Part shown: positions 1 to 8,710 of the stretch, piece by piece
How positions within the stretch are numbered: position 1 is the first letter of the stretch
How the letters are laid out: every line of letters begins with the position of its first letter
The notes under the pieces: generated by a model
The model's database searches: none
Told to the model about the DNA's origin: nothing
Seen by the model: the letters and a program-made list of their open reading frames with translations, nothing else
DNA from: Acidimicrobiales bacterium
Lineage (GTDB): Bacteria > Actinomycetota > Acidimicrobiia > Acidimicrobiales > DATDAH01
Direction of reading: 5' to 3'
NCBI GenBank assembly: GCA_016794585.1
Contig: JAEUJM010000003.1
Location: 1 to 64,000 of the forward strand
DNA length: 64,000 bases
Translations under genes and position numbers: made by a program

Positions 1-452
1 AAGAACCCATCCCCATACGGCATCGGCATCGGCGGACGACCCTCCCGCTGCGCCCGGATCGTCGACGAGTTGTCCCCGTTGCACTGGATGCACGCCAAGT
101 TGCACCGGTTCGACAACGTGAACTCCAACTGCCGCGGCCACGCTGGAGATCCCTCGAGGTAGTCGTCGTAGGCCGAGGCCGGGGTGGACCGTCGGTTGCC
201 CAAGCCGTGCTCGATGGCGCACCCCTCGCACCCGACGGGGTAGTGCCCGTTCGAGAGGTCGTCGGCCATGGCCCGCCGGCGAGCGCCCTCCCAGATGTCG
301 ACCAACGGCTTCATCGTGGCGTCGCCGTAGGAGTAGGTGCCGTTCGCGCAACAGGCGTGCACGTTGCCGGCCACGGAGAAGTGCATCGTGACCTGGGGCG
401 CCCGACACGCGGGACCCGATCGCTGCTCGCTCTCCCCGACGATCCGGCCCAC
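1..452 (-). CDS. N-terminal-twitch radical SAM protein (partial, runs off left edge)
   Basis: Only the first 150 codons are inside the window; the rest lies to the left. Visible are the N-terminal half-SPASM (twitch) cysteines C16, C34/C35 and C75-x2-C78, the conserved segment PLVDIWEGARRRAM between them, and the radical SAM motif CNLACIQC (C117, C121, C124) that holds the SAM-binding 4Fe-4S cluster. It is a paralogue of the proteins at 539-2152, 4419-5873, 10144-11712 and 16655-18214. The GTG at 452 is chosen because a TACGCT hexamer ends 7 nt upstream, the leaderless pattern seen throughout this window. It is divergent from the next gene. Substrate unknown; a sugar- or peptide-modifying role is only inferred from context. 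Confidence 0.85.
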   Translation of the reverse strand, partial: MGRIVGESEQRSGPACRAPQVTMHFSVAGNVHACCANGTYSYGDATMKPLVDIWEGARRRAMADDLSNGHYPVGCEGCAIEHGLGNRRSTPASAYDDYLEGSPAWPRQLEFTLSNRCNLACIQCNGDNSSTIRAQREGRPPMPMPYGDGF

Positions 453-459
453 GGCGGCC

Positions 460-465
460 AGCGTA
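460..465 (-). promoter_or_regulatory. -10 hexamer TACGCT, leaderless promoter of the left-edge radical SAM gene
   Basis: TACGCT on the minus strand ends 7 nt before the GTG at 452, so transcription would start at or next to the start codon. No Shine-Dalgarno sequence is present. Confidence 0.5.
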
Positions 466-499
466 GGACCTGTGAGGTCGGTGGCGACGGGCCAACTCC

Positions 500-505
500 T
501 ACACT
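500..505 (+). promoter_or_regulatory. -10 hexamer TACACT plus strong RBS for the radical SAM gene at 539
   Basis: TACACT at 500-505 is followed by AGGAGGAGG at about 525-533, five bases before the ATG at 539. This gene therefore has a short leader with a real Shine-Dalgarno, unlike its divergent leaderless neighbour. Confidence 0.45.
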
Positions 506-538
506 CGACCCGGCGCCGACGGACAGGAGGAGGTCGAG

Positions 539-2152
539 ATGGAGCCCGAGCAGCGAGCCGCGCTCGACGACCACCGTGACCTGTCGGACAAGGCGGTGCG
601 AGCGGCCTGTTACGCGCCCTTCACCTCGATGTACCTCGACCCGCACGGCGACGTCCTCGCCTGCTGCCAGAACACCGAGCACCCCTTGGGGAACGTCGCC
701 GATCGGTCGCTCGCCGACATCTGGCACGGGGCCCGGGCCGAGGAGCTGCGCACCGCCCTCGAGGCTTACGACCTCGGCCGGGGCTGTCGCTTCTGCGCCT
801 GGCAGGTGGACGACGGCAACTACGCCGCCACCTACAGCCACAGCTTCGAAGGCATCGAGGTGCGCAGCGCCCGGCCCGAGTGGCCGCGCCGGCTCGAGTT
901 CGCGGTCAGCAACACCTGCAACCTCGAGTGCGTCATGTGCAACGGCGAGTGGTCGTCGAAGATCCGCAGCCGACGCGAGGGCCGGGCTCCGCTGCGGTCG
1001 GTGTACGGCGACCGCTTCTTCGAGGAGCTGCGGCCGTTTCTCCACCACCTCACCGAGGCCCGCTTCCTCGGCGGTGAGCCCCTCCTCGCCGCCGAGACCC
1101 TCCGGATCATGGACCTCATGGTCGAGGAGGGCGTCGAGGTCCCGTGCCACCTGACGACGAACGGAACGCAGTGGAACGACCGGGTCGAGCGCCTGCTCGA
1201 TCGCCTTCCCGTGTCCCTCGCGGTGTCGCTCGACGGCGTGACCCCCGAGACGGTCGAGTCCATCCGCGTCGGCGCCTCCCACGCGGCGCTGATGGAGAAC
1301 CTCGCCCGCTACCGCGCCTACACGACGTCCCGGGGCACCACCCTCGATCTGACCTTCTGCTTCATGCGCCAGAACTGGCACGAGTTCGGCGCCTACCTCG
1401 CCTTCGCGGACGAGTGGGGCTGCCGGGTCTACGTGAACACCGTCATCCATCCCCGCTTCAGCGTGTACCACCTGCCGTTGGCCGAGTTCGACGCCATGCT
1501 GCACGCACTCGAGGCCGAGGATGCCACCCGTCGCGACCAGCTCACCGTGAACCAGCCGCTGTGGATCAGCGAGCTCGAACGACTGCGGACGTGGAGCGCC
1601 CAGGCCGCGGCCGAGGCGCAGGAGACGGCCGTCGGCCGGCCCTACCGGGCCATCACCCCACGGGCCGTGTACTTCCAGGAGCAGGAGCCCACGCCGCTGC
1701 CTCTCACCCTGCGGGAGGCGCGCACGGGCGACGACGCCCCCACCGAGGCGCAAGCCCTCGAACGAGCCGCGAAGGGGATGCCCCCGTGCGAGCTCTCGCT
1801 GGTCCGCTGCGACGCCGAGGATCTGGTCCTCTCCGTGCGCACCGGGCCGGAGGAGCGGGGCGACGCAAGCTTCGTCGGCGTGCCGTCCACCGAGTGCGTC
1901 GGACGGCCGTTCCCGGAGCTGGCCGCCGGCCTGTCCCGACGGCTCGGGGACCACGTCCGGGCGGTGCGCGACGACGTCGTCGACGGGGTGGCCATCCGCC
2001 ACGTCGTCTACCGGGACCTCGACGGTCGCCGCACCTACCTGCGGGTCTGCTCGTACCCGCTCGTCGAAGGCGACGAGGTCCACGGCTCGGTGGCCGCAGT
2101 GGCCTGGACGCAGGAGGCGCCGTGGTGGGCGGCCCTCGACGAGGTGCTGTGA
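539..2152 (+). CDS. N-terminal-twitch radical SAM protein with PAS-like C-terminus
   Basis: 537 aa. The N-terminus carries a SPASM-type half motif, CX12GX4C (C24, G37, C42, plus C43) and C83-x2-C86, expected to bind an auxiliary Fe-S cluster. The radical SAM core follows with CNLECVMC (C127, C131, C134) and FLGGEPLL, the GGE motif contacting SAM. In ordinary SPASM enzymes this cysteine block lies after the core, so the order is reversed, as in the N_Twi_rSAM type. Residues from about 420 on have the shape of a PAS domain, with ECVGRPFPEL followed by alternating strands (inference). Reaction and substrate unknown. It lies 13 nt upstream of a membrane glycosyltransferase-like gene, probably in one transcript. 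Start fixed by a strong RBS. Confidence 0.9.
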   Translation: MEPEQRAALDDHRDLSDKAVRAACYAPFTSMYLDPHGDVLACCQNTEHPLGNVADRSLADIWHGARAEELRTALEAYDLGRGCRFCAWQVDDGNYAATYSHSFEGIEVRSARPEWPRRLEFAVSNTCNLECVMCNGEWSSKIRSRREGRAPLRSVYGDRFFEELRPFLHHLTEARFLGGEPLLAAETLRIMDLMVEEGVEVPCHLTTNGTQWNDRVERLLDRLPVSLAVSLDGVTPETVESIRVGASHAALMENLARYRAYTTSRGTTLDLTFCFMRQNWHEFGAYLAFADEWGCRVYVNTVIHPRFSVYHLPLAEFDAMLHALEAEDATRRDQLTVNQPLWISELERLRTWSAQAAAEAQETAVGRPYRAITPRAVYFQEQEPTPLPLTLREARTGDDAPTEAQALERAAKGMPPCELSLVRCDAEDLVLSVRTGPEERGDASFVGVPSTECVGRPFPELAAGLSRRLGDHVRAVRDDVVDGVAIRHVVYRDLDGRRTYLRVCSYPLVEGDEVHGSVAAVAWTQEAPWWAALDEVL

Positions 2153-2165
2153 CCCACTGCGTAAG

Positions 2166-4379
2166 GTGACCGCGAACCCGACGACGGGCGCGAACGGCGA
2201 GGGCGCTGGGCCGCGCCGGCGGCCACCCTCGTCCCCGCCGCTCGCGTCGAGCCAGCTCGTCTTCGTCGCCGCGCTCGTCGTCGTTGGCCTCGGTGCCGCG
2301 GCCGGCGTCGTGGGGGTGGGCATGGCCATCACCGCGCTGGCGGGGTGCCTCGTCTTCGTCGTGGTGGTCATCGGTGTCCCGGTGCTCGGGACGCGCGACC
2401 TCGTCCTGACCGAGGCGTCACGTCGAGCGCTCCGACGGGCGCGGCCGCCGCGCCCGACGACCTGGCCCACCCCGAATCAGCCCCCTCGGCGGTTGACCCG
2501 CCGCGGCGCGGCGTCCGCCGCAGCCGCCGCCGCACTCCTCGCAGTCGTGCTCGTGCTCGCGCTGGTGGCCCGCGACCAGCGGGGCGACGTCGTCGTGGGC
2601 GACGAGGCGCTCATCGCCATGGAGGCACGGTCGGCACCGCAGGACCGCCCATTGATCGGGAAGGTCACGAGTGCGGTGCTCTACGGCAACCTCGAGCTCC
2701 CCCACAACCCGGGGCCGATGGAGGTCTGGACCCTCTGGCCGTTCGTCGCCCTGCTCGGCAGCTCGCGCGGCGCCTGGGCCTTTGCCGGCGCCGTCAACCT
2801 CGGCGCCGCGGGGATCGCCACCTGGGCCGCCTACCGGCGGGGCGGCGGGCGGTGGGCGGTGCTCACGATCGTCACCTGCCTCGTGATGTTCGAGCGCACG
2901 GCGCCGGGTGGGCTGACGTCGGTCCTGAACACCCGCATCGTCGCGCTCCCGCTGTTCGCCACGCTGGTCGTGGCGGCGATGGTGCTGCTCGGTGACACCG
3001 CCATGGCGGTACCGCTCGTCGTCCTGGCGTCGTTCGTCGTGCAGACCCACATCGGCTACGCCCCGGTCGCGATGGCGGCGACCGTGGTCGCCCTCGCCGT
3101 CGCCACCTATCGCGTCGTCTCTGCAAGGCGCTGGGACCGGCCCGCCGCGCTCCTCGCGGTCGCCGCAGGCACCGGGGCGCTGCTCTGGCTCCCGCCCGTG
3201 ATCGACCAGGTGACCGGAAGCGGGAACCTCGGTGTCTTGGCCCGGGCCGAGGTGCCAAGGGCCGGTGCGGAACGGGCATCGAGGGTGCTGGGTGGTCTCC
3301 TCGACCCATCGACGGCGTTCGCCGGTGCGGGAGAGATCCGGCCGGAGCATCTCGGTTGGCCCAGCGCGCTGGTCGTGGCGCTCACGCTGCTCGGAATTGG
3401 GGCGTTCCTCTGGTGGTCCTGGCCGCGCGCTCGCGCTGCCGCACCGCTGTTCGGCGTCGCTGCGGGGTGCATCGCAGCCGCGGCACTCACGGGGTGGGCC
3501 ACCCCGCCGAACGACACCGCAGGTGAGCACTACTACTGGTTCCGGGCCGTCGCCTTCTTCACGCTGTACGTGCTGCTACTGGTCGCGGTGCGCCCGTCGG
3601 CGCCAGACGTGCCCCCGCCGCCCGGCGGGTCACCTCGTGCGGGAGGCAACCGTCGGCGCGCCCTGACCGTTCTCGCTGCGCTGTTGGTCATCGCGGCGGC
3701 CGCACCGCTCGCTCGTGCGCCGGAACGTACGGCGGACGACCGCCTCGCCATGGGAGCGGTGCACGAGTTGCTGCCCGCCGCAAGGCCGATCGCGGAGGGA
3801 GCGGCGCCGACGGCCCTCGCCCATCGCGGCTACTGGCCCGCCATCAGCACGGCGGACGGGCTGCTCGCCGAGCTCCGCGACCGCGGTCTGGCGGTGGTGC
3901 AGGTCGACGGACCCTCCCAGCTCGCCGACCACCGCGTCCTCGTGGTCACCCAGGGCCCCACGCGGTCAGGGGCGCCGATCGCCCGATGGGCGGACGAAGG
4001 GGGCCAGCCCAACCGGCAGCAGACACCGGTGCAGGACACCACGCTGCCGGAGGACCTGGTGGCGTGGGTGCGCGCCCACGGGCCGCTCCGCCTGGCCGGG
4101 CCGGGGCTGCGCAACCTGGCCCCGGTGCTCGACGGCACCCAGGACGCCCTCTGCATCGCCCGGTTCGAGGAGGACCCCTCCACGCTCCTCGACCTCGACC
4201 CCGCCGTGGTGGCCGACCTGTACGTCCAGCGGCAGGTGGACGCTCCGGAGCTGCCCGTGGAGCTCGCGACGAGGCTCTTCGACTGGTCGCAGGATCGATC
4301 CATCGAGCTCCGGGAAGCACCGGTTCGCTACGCGACGGACGACGATCCCGCACTGCTGCTGTCGCGCACCGCCTGTTAG
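2166..4379 (+). CDS. Polytopic membrane protein, GT-C glycosyltransferase-like
   Basis: 737 aa. Two hydrophobic segments near residues 30-75, one near 115-130, then a series of membrane spans to about residue 520, followed by a soluble, probably extracytoplasmic domain of about 200 aa. The segment LPHNPGPMEVWTLWP between early spans resembles a loop seen in actinobacterial GT-C enzymes that use polyprenyl-phosphate sugars. Acidic residues before it (GDEALIAMEAR) could be catalytic. A role adding sugars to an envelope polymer outside the membrane is inferred; no donor or acceptor can be named. GTG start 13 nt after the radical SAM gene, with AAGG just upstream. It converges with the next gene. 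Confidence 0.7.
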   Translation: MTANPTTGANGEGAGPRRRPPSSPPLASSQLVFVAALVVVGLGAAAGVVGVGMAITALAGCLVFVVVVIGVPVLGTRDLVLTEASRRALRRARPPRPTTWPTPNQPPRRLTRRGAASAAAAAALLAVVLVLALVARDQRGDVVVGDEALIAMEARSAPQDRPLIGKVTSAVLYGNLELPHNPGPMEVWTLWPFVALLGSSRGAWAFAGAVNLGAAGIATWAAYRRGGGRWAVLTIVTCLVMFERTAPGGLTSVLNTRIVALPLFATLVVAAMVLLGDTAMAVPLVVLASFVVQTHIGYAPVAMAATVVALAVATYRVVSARRWDRPAALLAVAAGTGALLWLPPVIDQVTGSGNLGVLARAEVPRAGAERASRVLGGLLDPSTAFAGAGEIRPEHLGWPSALVVALTLLGIGAFLWWSWPRARAAAPLFGVAAGCIAAAALTGWATPPNDTAGEHYYWFRAVAFFTLYVLLLVAVRPSAPDVPPPPGGSPRAGGNRRRALTVLAALLVIAAAAPLARAPERTADDRLAMGAVHELLPAARPIAEGAAPTALAHRGYWPAISTADGLLAELRDRGLAVVQVDGPSQLADHRVLVVTQGPTRSGAPIARWADEGGQPNRQQTPVQDTTLPEDLVAWVRAHGPLRLAGPGLRNLAPVLDGTQDALCIARFEEDPSTLLDLDPAVVADLYVQRQVDAPELPVELATRLFDWSQDRSIELREAPVRYATDDDPALLLSRTAC

Positions 4380-4418
4380 TCGTGGCGCGGTCGTCGCGGA
4401 CGGCCACCCTGCCGGGCC

Positions 4419-5873
4419 TCAGCGAGGCCGTGCGCCCACGAGAACGTTGGTCCGGCCGCCGTCCGCGTGGACCGTCACCGAGTGGAGCAGCATCGTGGCG
4501 CCGTTGCACGGCACCGAGAACGTCGAGCCGAACAGCACCTCCTCGCCCGGGACGGCGGACGGCTCCACCACCGTCCCGAGGTGGTCCCCCAGCGCGTTCA
4601 GGAGATCGCTCTCCCGGACCCCGACCAGGTCGGGCAGGCCGAGGAACGCCGCCCAGGGAGGGGCGTCGACGGCGGTGACGCAGCGGTCGACGATCGTGAG
4701 CCGCGCCGGTGGGACCCCACCGGTCTCCACCATCTCCGCGTACAGGGTGGCGATCCGGTCGTCGGCGGATGCCCCACGCCGCACCGGGTCCGCCAACTGC
4801 ACCGAGCGGTCGAACGCGTGCGCTGGCGCGCTCTCCAGCTCGTGAAGGTGGGCGGTGAGCTCCGCCAGCGTGCCGTCCCACACCGAGCGGTTCCGCCCGA
4901 GCCGGTTCGCCGTGGTGCGGTCCTCGGCACGGAGCCCGTCGACCACGTCACGCAACTCGGCCGCGGGCAGGTGATAGAGGCTGTGCTCCGGCGGCCGCTG
5001 GACCCGTGCCGCGAAGACGGGCACGTCGAGGCGGTCGGCTTCCAGCAGGAAGGGAAGATACTCCTGCCAGTTCAGCGGCATGACGCAGAAGTTGAGCTTG
5101 AAGCCGCTGCCGTAGCTGCGGGTGGCGGCGAGGAACCGGTCCCGGTTGGCCAGGAGCTCGTCGGGGTCCGCCCCCACCCGGATCGCGGCGATGGTCTCGG
5201 GGCGCACGCCGTCGATGGAGAGCGACACCCCCATGCGCAAGCCGTGGAGGTAGTGCTCGACCCGCTCGTCCCACACGGTGCCGTTGGTGGTGACCCAGAC
5301 CGCGGGCGGGTGGTCCAGCGCGAGCAGCAGGTCCCAGACCCGCCGTGCCTCCCGGGCGAGGAAGGGCTCGCCGCCGATGAACGTCGCGGCCTCGAGGTGC
5401 GGTGCGATTTCGGCGATCTCGGCGAAGAACTCGTCGCCGTAGGGCGAGCGCAGCGGCGGCCGGCGCTCCCGCTGCGCGCGGATGGCCGACGACAGCTCAC
5501 CGTCGCACTGCACGCACTGGAGGTTGCAGGTGTTCGAGAGCGCGAACTCGATGTGGCGGGGCCAGCCCGTCGTCGGCTCGAGGGCGAAGTGGTCGTAGTC
5601 CGTGGCGAGGGTCTGGGAGCGCAGGCCGGCAGCCCGAGGGTCACCGCACCCCTGGCAACCGAGCGAGAAATCGGCCGCCGCCATGGCGGCCCGGAGCGCC
5701 TCGGCCCGCTCACCCCGCCAGATCGAGGTGAGTGACGACTCCGCGATCGAACCCAGCGGGTAGGCGTCGTTGACGCAGCACGCCTGCACGTCGCCGTTGG
5801 GCGACAACCGCACGGACACCCACGGGGCCCGGCAGGTGTCCGCCACGACCGCGACCGGAGGGGGCCCCGCCAT
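4419..5873 (-). CDS. N-terminal-twitch radical SAM protein with PAS-like C-terminus
   Basis: 484 aa paralogue of the protein at 539-2152. Twitch cysteines are C14, C32/C33 and C73-x2-C76; the radical SAM motif is CNLQCVQC (C116, C120, C123), followed by FIGGEPFLA. A central variable region ends in a C-terminal domain from about residue 385 (DRCVTAVDAPPWAAFLG onward) that again looks PAS-like. It lies 30 nt downstream of the SGNH operon 10089-5904 on the same strand but has its own promoter: TACGAT ends 6 nt before the ATG, which fixes the start. Substrate unknown. Confidence 0.9.
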   Translation of the reverse strand: MAGPPPVAVVADTCRAPWVSVRLSPNGDVQACCVNDAYPLGSIAESSLTSIWRGERAEALRAAMAAADFSLGCQGCGDPRAAGLRSQTLATDYDHFALEPTTGWPRHIEFALSNTCNLQCVQCDGELSSAIRAQRERRPPLRSPYGDEFFAEIAEIAPHLEAATFIGGEPFLAREARRVWDLLLALDHPPAVWVTTNGTVWDERVEHYLHGLRMGVSLSIDGVRPETIAAIRVGADPDELLANRDRFLAATRSYGSGFKLNFCVMPLNWQEYLPFLLEADRLDVPVFAARVQRPPEHSLYHLPAAELRDVVDGLRAEDRTTANRLGRNRSVWDGTLAELTAHLHELESAPAHAFDRSVQLADPVRRGASADDRIATLYAEMVETGGVPPARLTIVDRCVTAVDAPPWAAFLGLPDLVGVRESDLLNALGDHLGTVVEPSAVPGEEVLFGSTFSVPCNGATMLLHSVTVHADGGRTNVLVGARPR

Positions 5874-5879
5874 GGCGCG

Positions 5880-5885
5880 ATCGTA
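5880..5885 (-). promoter_or_regulatory. -10 hexamer TACGAT, leaderless promoter
   Basis: Minus-strand TACGAT ends 6 nt before the ATG at 5873 of the radical SAM gene. Confidence 0.5.
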
Positions 5886-5903
5886 TCTCTCATCGGTCGG
5901 CGC

Positions 5904-7421
5904 TCACCCGAGCGCCGGCTGCACGACGCCCCACAGCTCCTCGGCGACGAGGGCCGCGCCCGCTTCGTTGGTGAGCACGCCGTCCAGGTAGACCGGCGCG
6001 GCAGCGTCGTCGAGCACGCGACTGAGATCGTGGACGACGGGCCCCGTCGTGTCGTCCCGTTGGGTCACCCGGCGGTAGGCGCCGCCATCGCCCGCCACGC
6101 CGGACGCGGCCTGCCAGGTGAACAGAATGGGCACATCGTGCTCCCCGGCCACGAACGCGGCCAGATCGGTGCTGCGGGCGTGCAGGTCGGCGACCCGGTC
6201 GGCGGTGCTCGGTCCGGCGGCCCCCGCCGGTTGCACGCCGAGGATCCCCTCCGCCTGTTCGAGCAGGCGGTTGACCACGCTCGTCTCGCGGTAGTCGTCC
6301 CACCAGTCCTGGGCCTGGTCGCGGGCGCTGTCCCTCCCCACGAGGGCGGCGGTCACGCCGTCGACGTTGTAGTGCACCGGGTCCGCGCTGGGGGTCTCCA
6401 TCTGCGCGGCCACGTCGTCGGCGCCGTCGTAGAACACGACGAGGTCCGGTGGCGGCCGCACCGCCAGCTCCTGCTCGAGCAGCAGCGCCGACTGCCAGCT
6501 CGTGTACCCGGGCTGGCCCAGGTTCACCGCCCGGATCGAGCGACCCTCGGCTTCGGCGAGGCGGGCCACCTCGGACGGGATGGTGTGCTCGTCCCTCTGC
6601 CCTTGCCCCCAGAGGGCGGCACCGCCGAGGAACCAGACCTCCGGGGTCCCGGGACCGAGGGCGGCGGGCTCGTAGGACCGCCGAACCGCCCCGTCCACCT
6701 GGATGGCCGTGCCGTCGACGTCAGCCACCCGGCTGAGGATGAACGGGTGGAACTCGTAGTCGAGCGCCCGGAACTCCTCCCAGTAGTCCTCGGCCCAGGG
6801 TTGGCCGACCATGGCCGGGGCGTCGGCCAGCTCGGCCGCCGTCTGCGCGGACACCGGGGCGGCGACGGGCTGGTCGTGGGTGCCGAACCACTCGTCCCAG
6901 AGCCAGCCCGCGGCGTAGTTGAGGGCGAGGGCGATGACGACCCATCCGATGACGCGCACGGTGGCGTACGCGACCCGGAACACCCGGCCGGCGGGACGGG
7001 CCTCGGGGGCGAAGGGGCGGTCCGGGGTGGGTGGCCGGGCCTGGTCGCGCACGGACCATCGCCCCGGCGCCCCCATGCCGCCGCGCTCGGCGAGGGGATC
7101 CCGTCGGAACACCTTCGCGAGGCAGTACAGCGGCACGAACACCACGACCTCGACCAATCCGAGCAGGACCAGCGTCAGCGCGTGGCCCACGAAGGTCCCG
7201 AAGGCGGCCAGGGCCTGCTCCACCCGAGCGGCCACCGAAGGTCGGAGGGCCCCGGCGATGACCAACACCGCGCCCACCACCGCCACGGCCAGCGCGGCGA
7301 CGGAGAGCCCCAGCGCCCAAAGCAGCCCTGCGGCGAGGAAGGGCGCCGCTCGACGAGCGACGGCGCCCCACCGCGGACGAGGCCGTTGCGGCGGCGTGCC
7401 CAACTCGTGCCAGCCCGTCAT
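5904..7421 (-). CDS. SGNH-fold membrane protein with lost catalytic residues (pseudo-hydrolase)
   Basis: 505 aa, last gene of a three-gene SGNH operon. Hydrophobic segments at about 25-60, 83-107 and 155-172 anchor a C-terminal SGNH/GDSL-like domain. Compared with its two operon partners, block I FFGGS reads FLGGA (A268 replaces the Ser nucleophile), block III reads GADD (D335 replaces the oxyanion-hole Asn) and block V DGVHTNE reads DGVLTNE (L483 replaces the catalytic His). Three of four hallmark residues are gone while the scaffold is well preserved and the frame intact. It is therefore probably a structural or regulatory subunit. The ATG overlaps the upstream stop (ATGA), so translation is likely coupled; the longer upstream frame reads through the neighbour and is rejected. 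Confidence 0.88.
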   Translation of the reverse strand: MTGWHELGTPPQRPRPRWGAVARRAAPFLAAGLLWALGLSVAALAVAVVGAVLVIAGALRPSVAARVEQALAAFGTFVGHALTLVLLGLVEVVVFVPLYCLAKVFRRDPLAERGGMGAPGRWSVRDQARPPTPDRPFAPEARPAGRVFRVAYATVRVIGWVVIALALNYAAGWLWDEWFGTHDQPVAAPVSAQTAAELADAPAMVGQPWAEDYWEEFRALDYEFHPFILSRVADVDGTAIQVDGAVRRSYEPAALGPGTPEVWFLGGAALWGQGQRDEHTIPSEVARLAEAEGRSIRAVNLGQPGYTSWQSALLLEQELAVRPPPDLVVFYDGADDVAAQMETPSADPVHYNVDGVTAALVGRDSARDQAQDWWDDYRETSVVNRLLEQAEGILGVQPAGAAGPSTADRVADLHARSTDLAAFVAGEHDVPILFTWQAASGVAGDGGAYRRVTQRDDTTGPVVHDLSRVLDDAAAPVYLDGVLTNEAGAALVAEELWGVVQPALG

Positions 7422-8710
7422 GACTCGCTCCCGTCCGTGAGCCGGTCGGCCAGCGTCGGCCACATCGCCTCGGCCACGACGCGGGCGCCGAGCTCGTTGG
7501 TGTGGACACCGTCGAGGTACACCGGCGCCGGCAGGTCGGCCAGGGCCTGCGAGAGGTCGATGGCCCCGCCGACGCCGGCAACCCGGTCGGTCAGCTCGTC
7601 GTACTCGAACCACTGGTCCGCAGGCTGCCAGTACACCGCGAGGGGTACGTCGTGCTCGGACGCCACGTGCTCGAGCATCCTCATCGTCCGCCGGTAGATC
7701 ACCTCGGCGTGATCGATCGCCTCCGCCATCTCGGCCGGCGGCGGGACGTAGAAAGGCTCCTCGGCGCCCGCCGCGGGCACGCGGGCCACCTGCCCGAGGT
7801 TGCGGAGCAGCTTGTGCAAGGCGCTGGTCTGCACGTACTCCTGCCCCACCGTCGGCTCCCCAGGGGCCACCTCACCGGGCAGCGCCGGCGCCCGGTCGAA
7901 GGCGTCGGTGGTGGTCGTGAGCTGGAAGATGGTGGGCTGCTCGGAGAGGTTCTCCGGGGCCTCGACCTGGGTCGAGAGCTCGTTGAAGCCGTGGTAGAAG
8001 ACGGCGAGGTCCGGCTGACCACGACGCGCCAGCTCCTGTTCGAACACCAGGAGCTCCTGGAGTGCGGAGTAGCCGCGTATCCCGAAGTTGAGGACCCGCA
8101 CCGGCGTGCCGGCCGCCTCCGCGAGACGGGCCACCTCGGACGGGATGGTGTGGTCGTCCCGCTGGCCCTCGCCCCACAGCGCCGAACCGCCGAAGAACCA
8201 GACCTCGGGCAGCTCGTCGTCCCCGTCTGCGGGCTCGTAGGACCGGCGCACACCGTCCGCCGAGGCGACGTAGCGCCCCGCCACCGGCGCCTCCCGGGGC
8301 CCGACGAAGGGGACGTAGGTGAACTCGAGCGCCTCCATCTCGGCGAAGTAGCGGTCTGCCCAGGGTGCGTCGGCCATCGCAGGGTGGTCGACCCGGGGAT
8401 CCTCGGCCGGAGGAAGGTCGGAGGTGGCGAGGGCCGCACGGGGCTCGTCCGACGTCGAGCCCACGAGGCGGTCCCACGCGGCGCCGACGCCCCAGTCGAG
8501 CAGCACGAGCAGGACCAGTCCTCCCACCACGGCGGGCACCGCCCGGTACAGGAATCGACCGCTGCGCAGCAGCGACCTGCCCGCGCGGCGCCACCCCTGG
8601 CGGGGCACTCGAGGACGCGACGAGGTCGACCGCGGGCGGCGCAGGGCGTTGAACTGCGCCGCAAAGGCGACGGCCAGGACGACGAGTCCGAGGACCAGGA
8701 CGACGCTCAC
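7418..8710 (-). CDS. Membrane-anchored SGNH/GDSL hydrolase or O-acyltransferase
   Basis: 430 aa. Two hydrophobic segments (about 3-18 and 57-71) precede an extracytoplasmic SGNH domain with WFFGGSALWG (nucleophile S176), FYHGFNE (oxyanion-hole Asn) and LDGVHTNELG (D400, H403). All catalytic residues are present. The anchored architecture recalls polysaccharide acetylation factors such as AlgX/AlgJ or DltD, but family membership cannot be proven here. The GTG at 8710 overlaps the stop of the gene above (GTGA), and its own stop overlaps the start of the inactive paralogue below. Likely substrate is an exported glycan or its acyl groups (inference). Confidence 0.88.
   Translation of the reverse strand: MSVVLVLGLVVLAVAFAAQFNALRRPRSTSSRPRVPRQGWRRAGRSLLRSGRFLYRAVPAVVGGLVLLVLLDWGVGAAWDRLVGSTSDEPRAALATSDLPPAEDPRVDHPAMADAPWADRYFAEMEALEFTYVPFVGPREAPVAGRYVASADGVRRSYEPADGDDELPEVWFFGGSALWGEGQRDDHTIPSEVARLAEAAGTPVRVLNFGIRGYSALQELLVFEQELARRGQPDLAVFYHGFNELSTQVEAPENLSEQPTIFQLTTTTDAFDRAPALPGEVAPGEPTVGQEYVQTSALHKLLRNLGQVARVPAAGAEEPFYVPPPAEMAEAIDHAEVIYRRTMRMLEHVASEHDVPLAVYWQPADQWFEYDELTDRVAGVGGAIDLSQALADLPAPVYLDGVHTNELGARVVAEAMWPTLADRLTDGSES

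Noticed and set aside
311..2470. Long open frame on the minus strand opposite the first complete radical SAM gene
   Set aside because: Its translation is Arg/Gly/Pro-rich without any domain, and the opposite strand encodes a clear radical SAM protein. High GC makes such shadows common.
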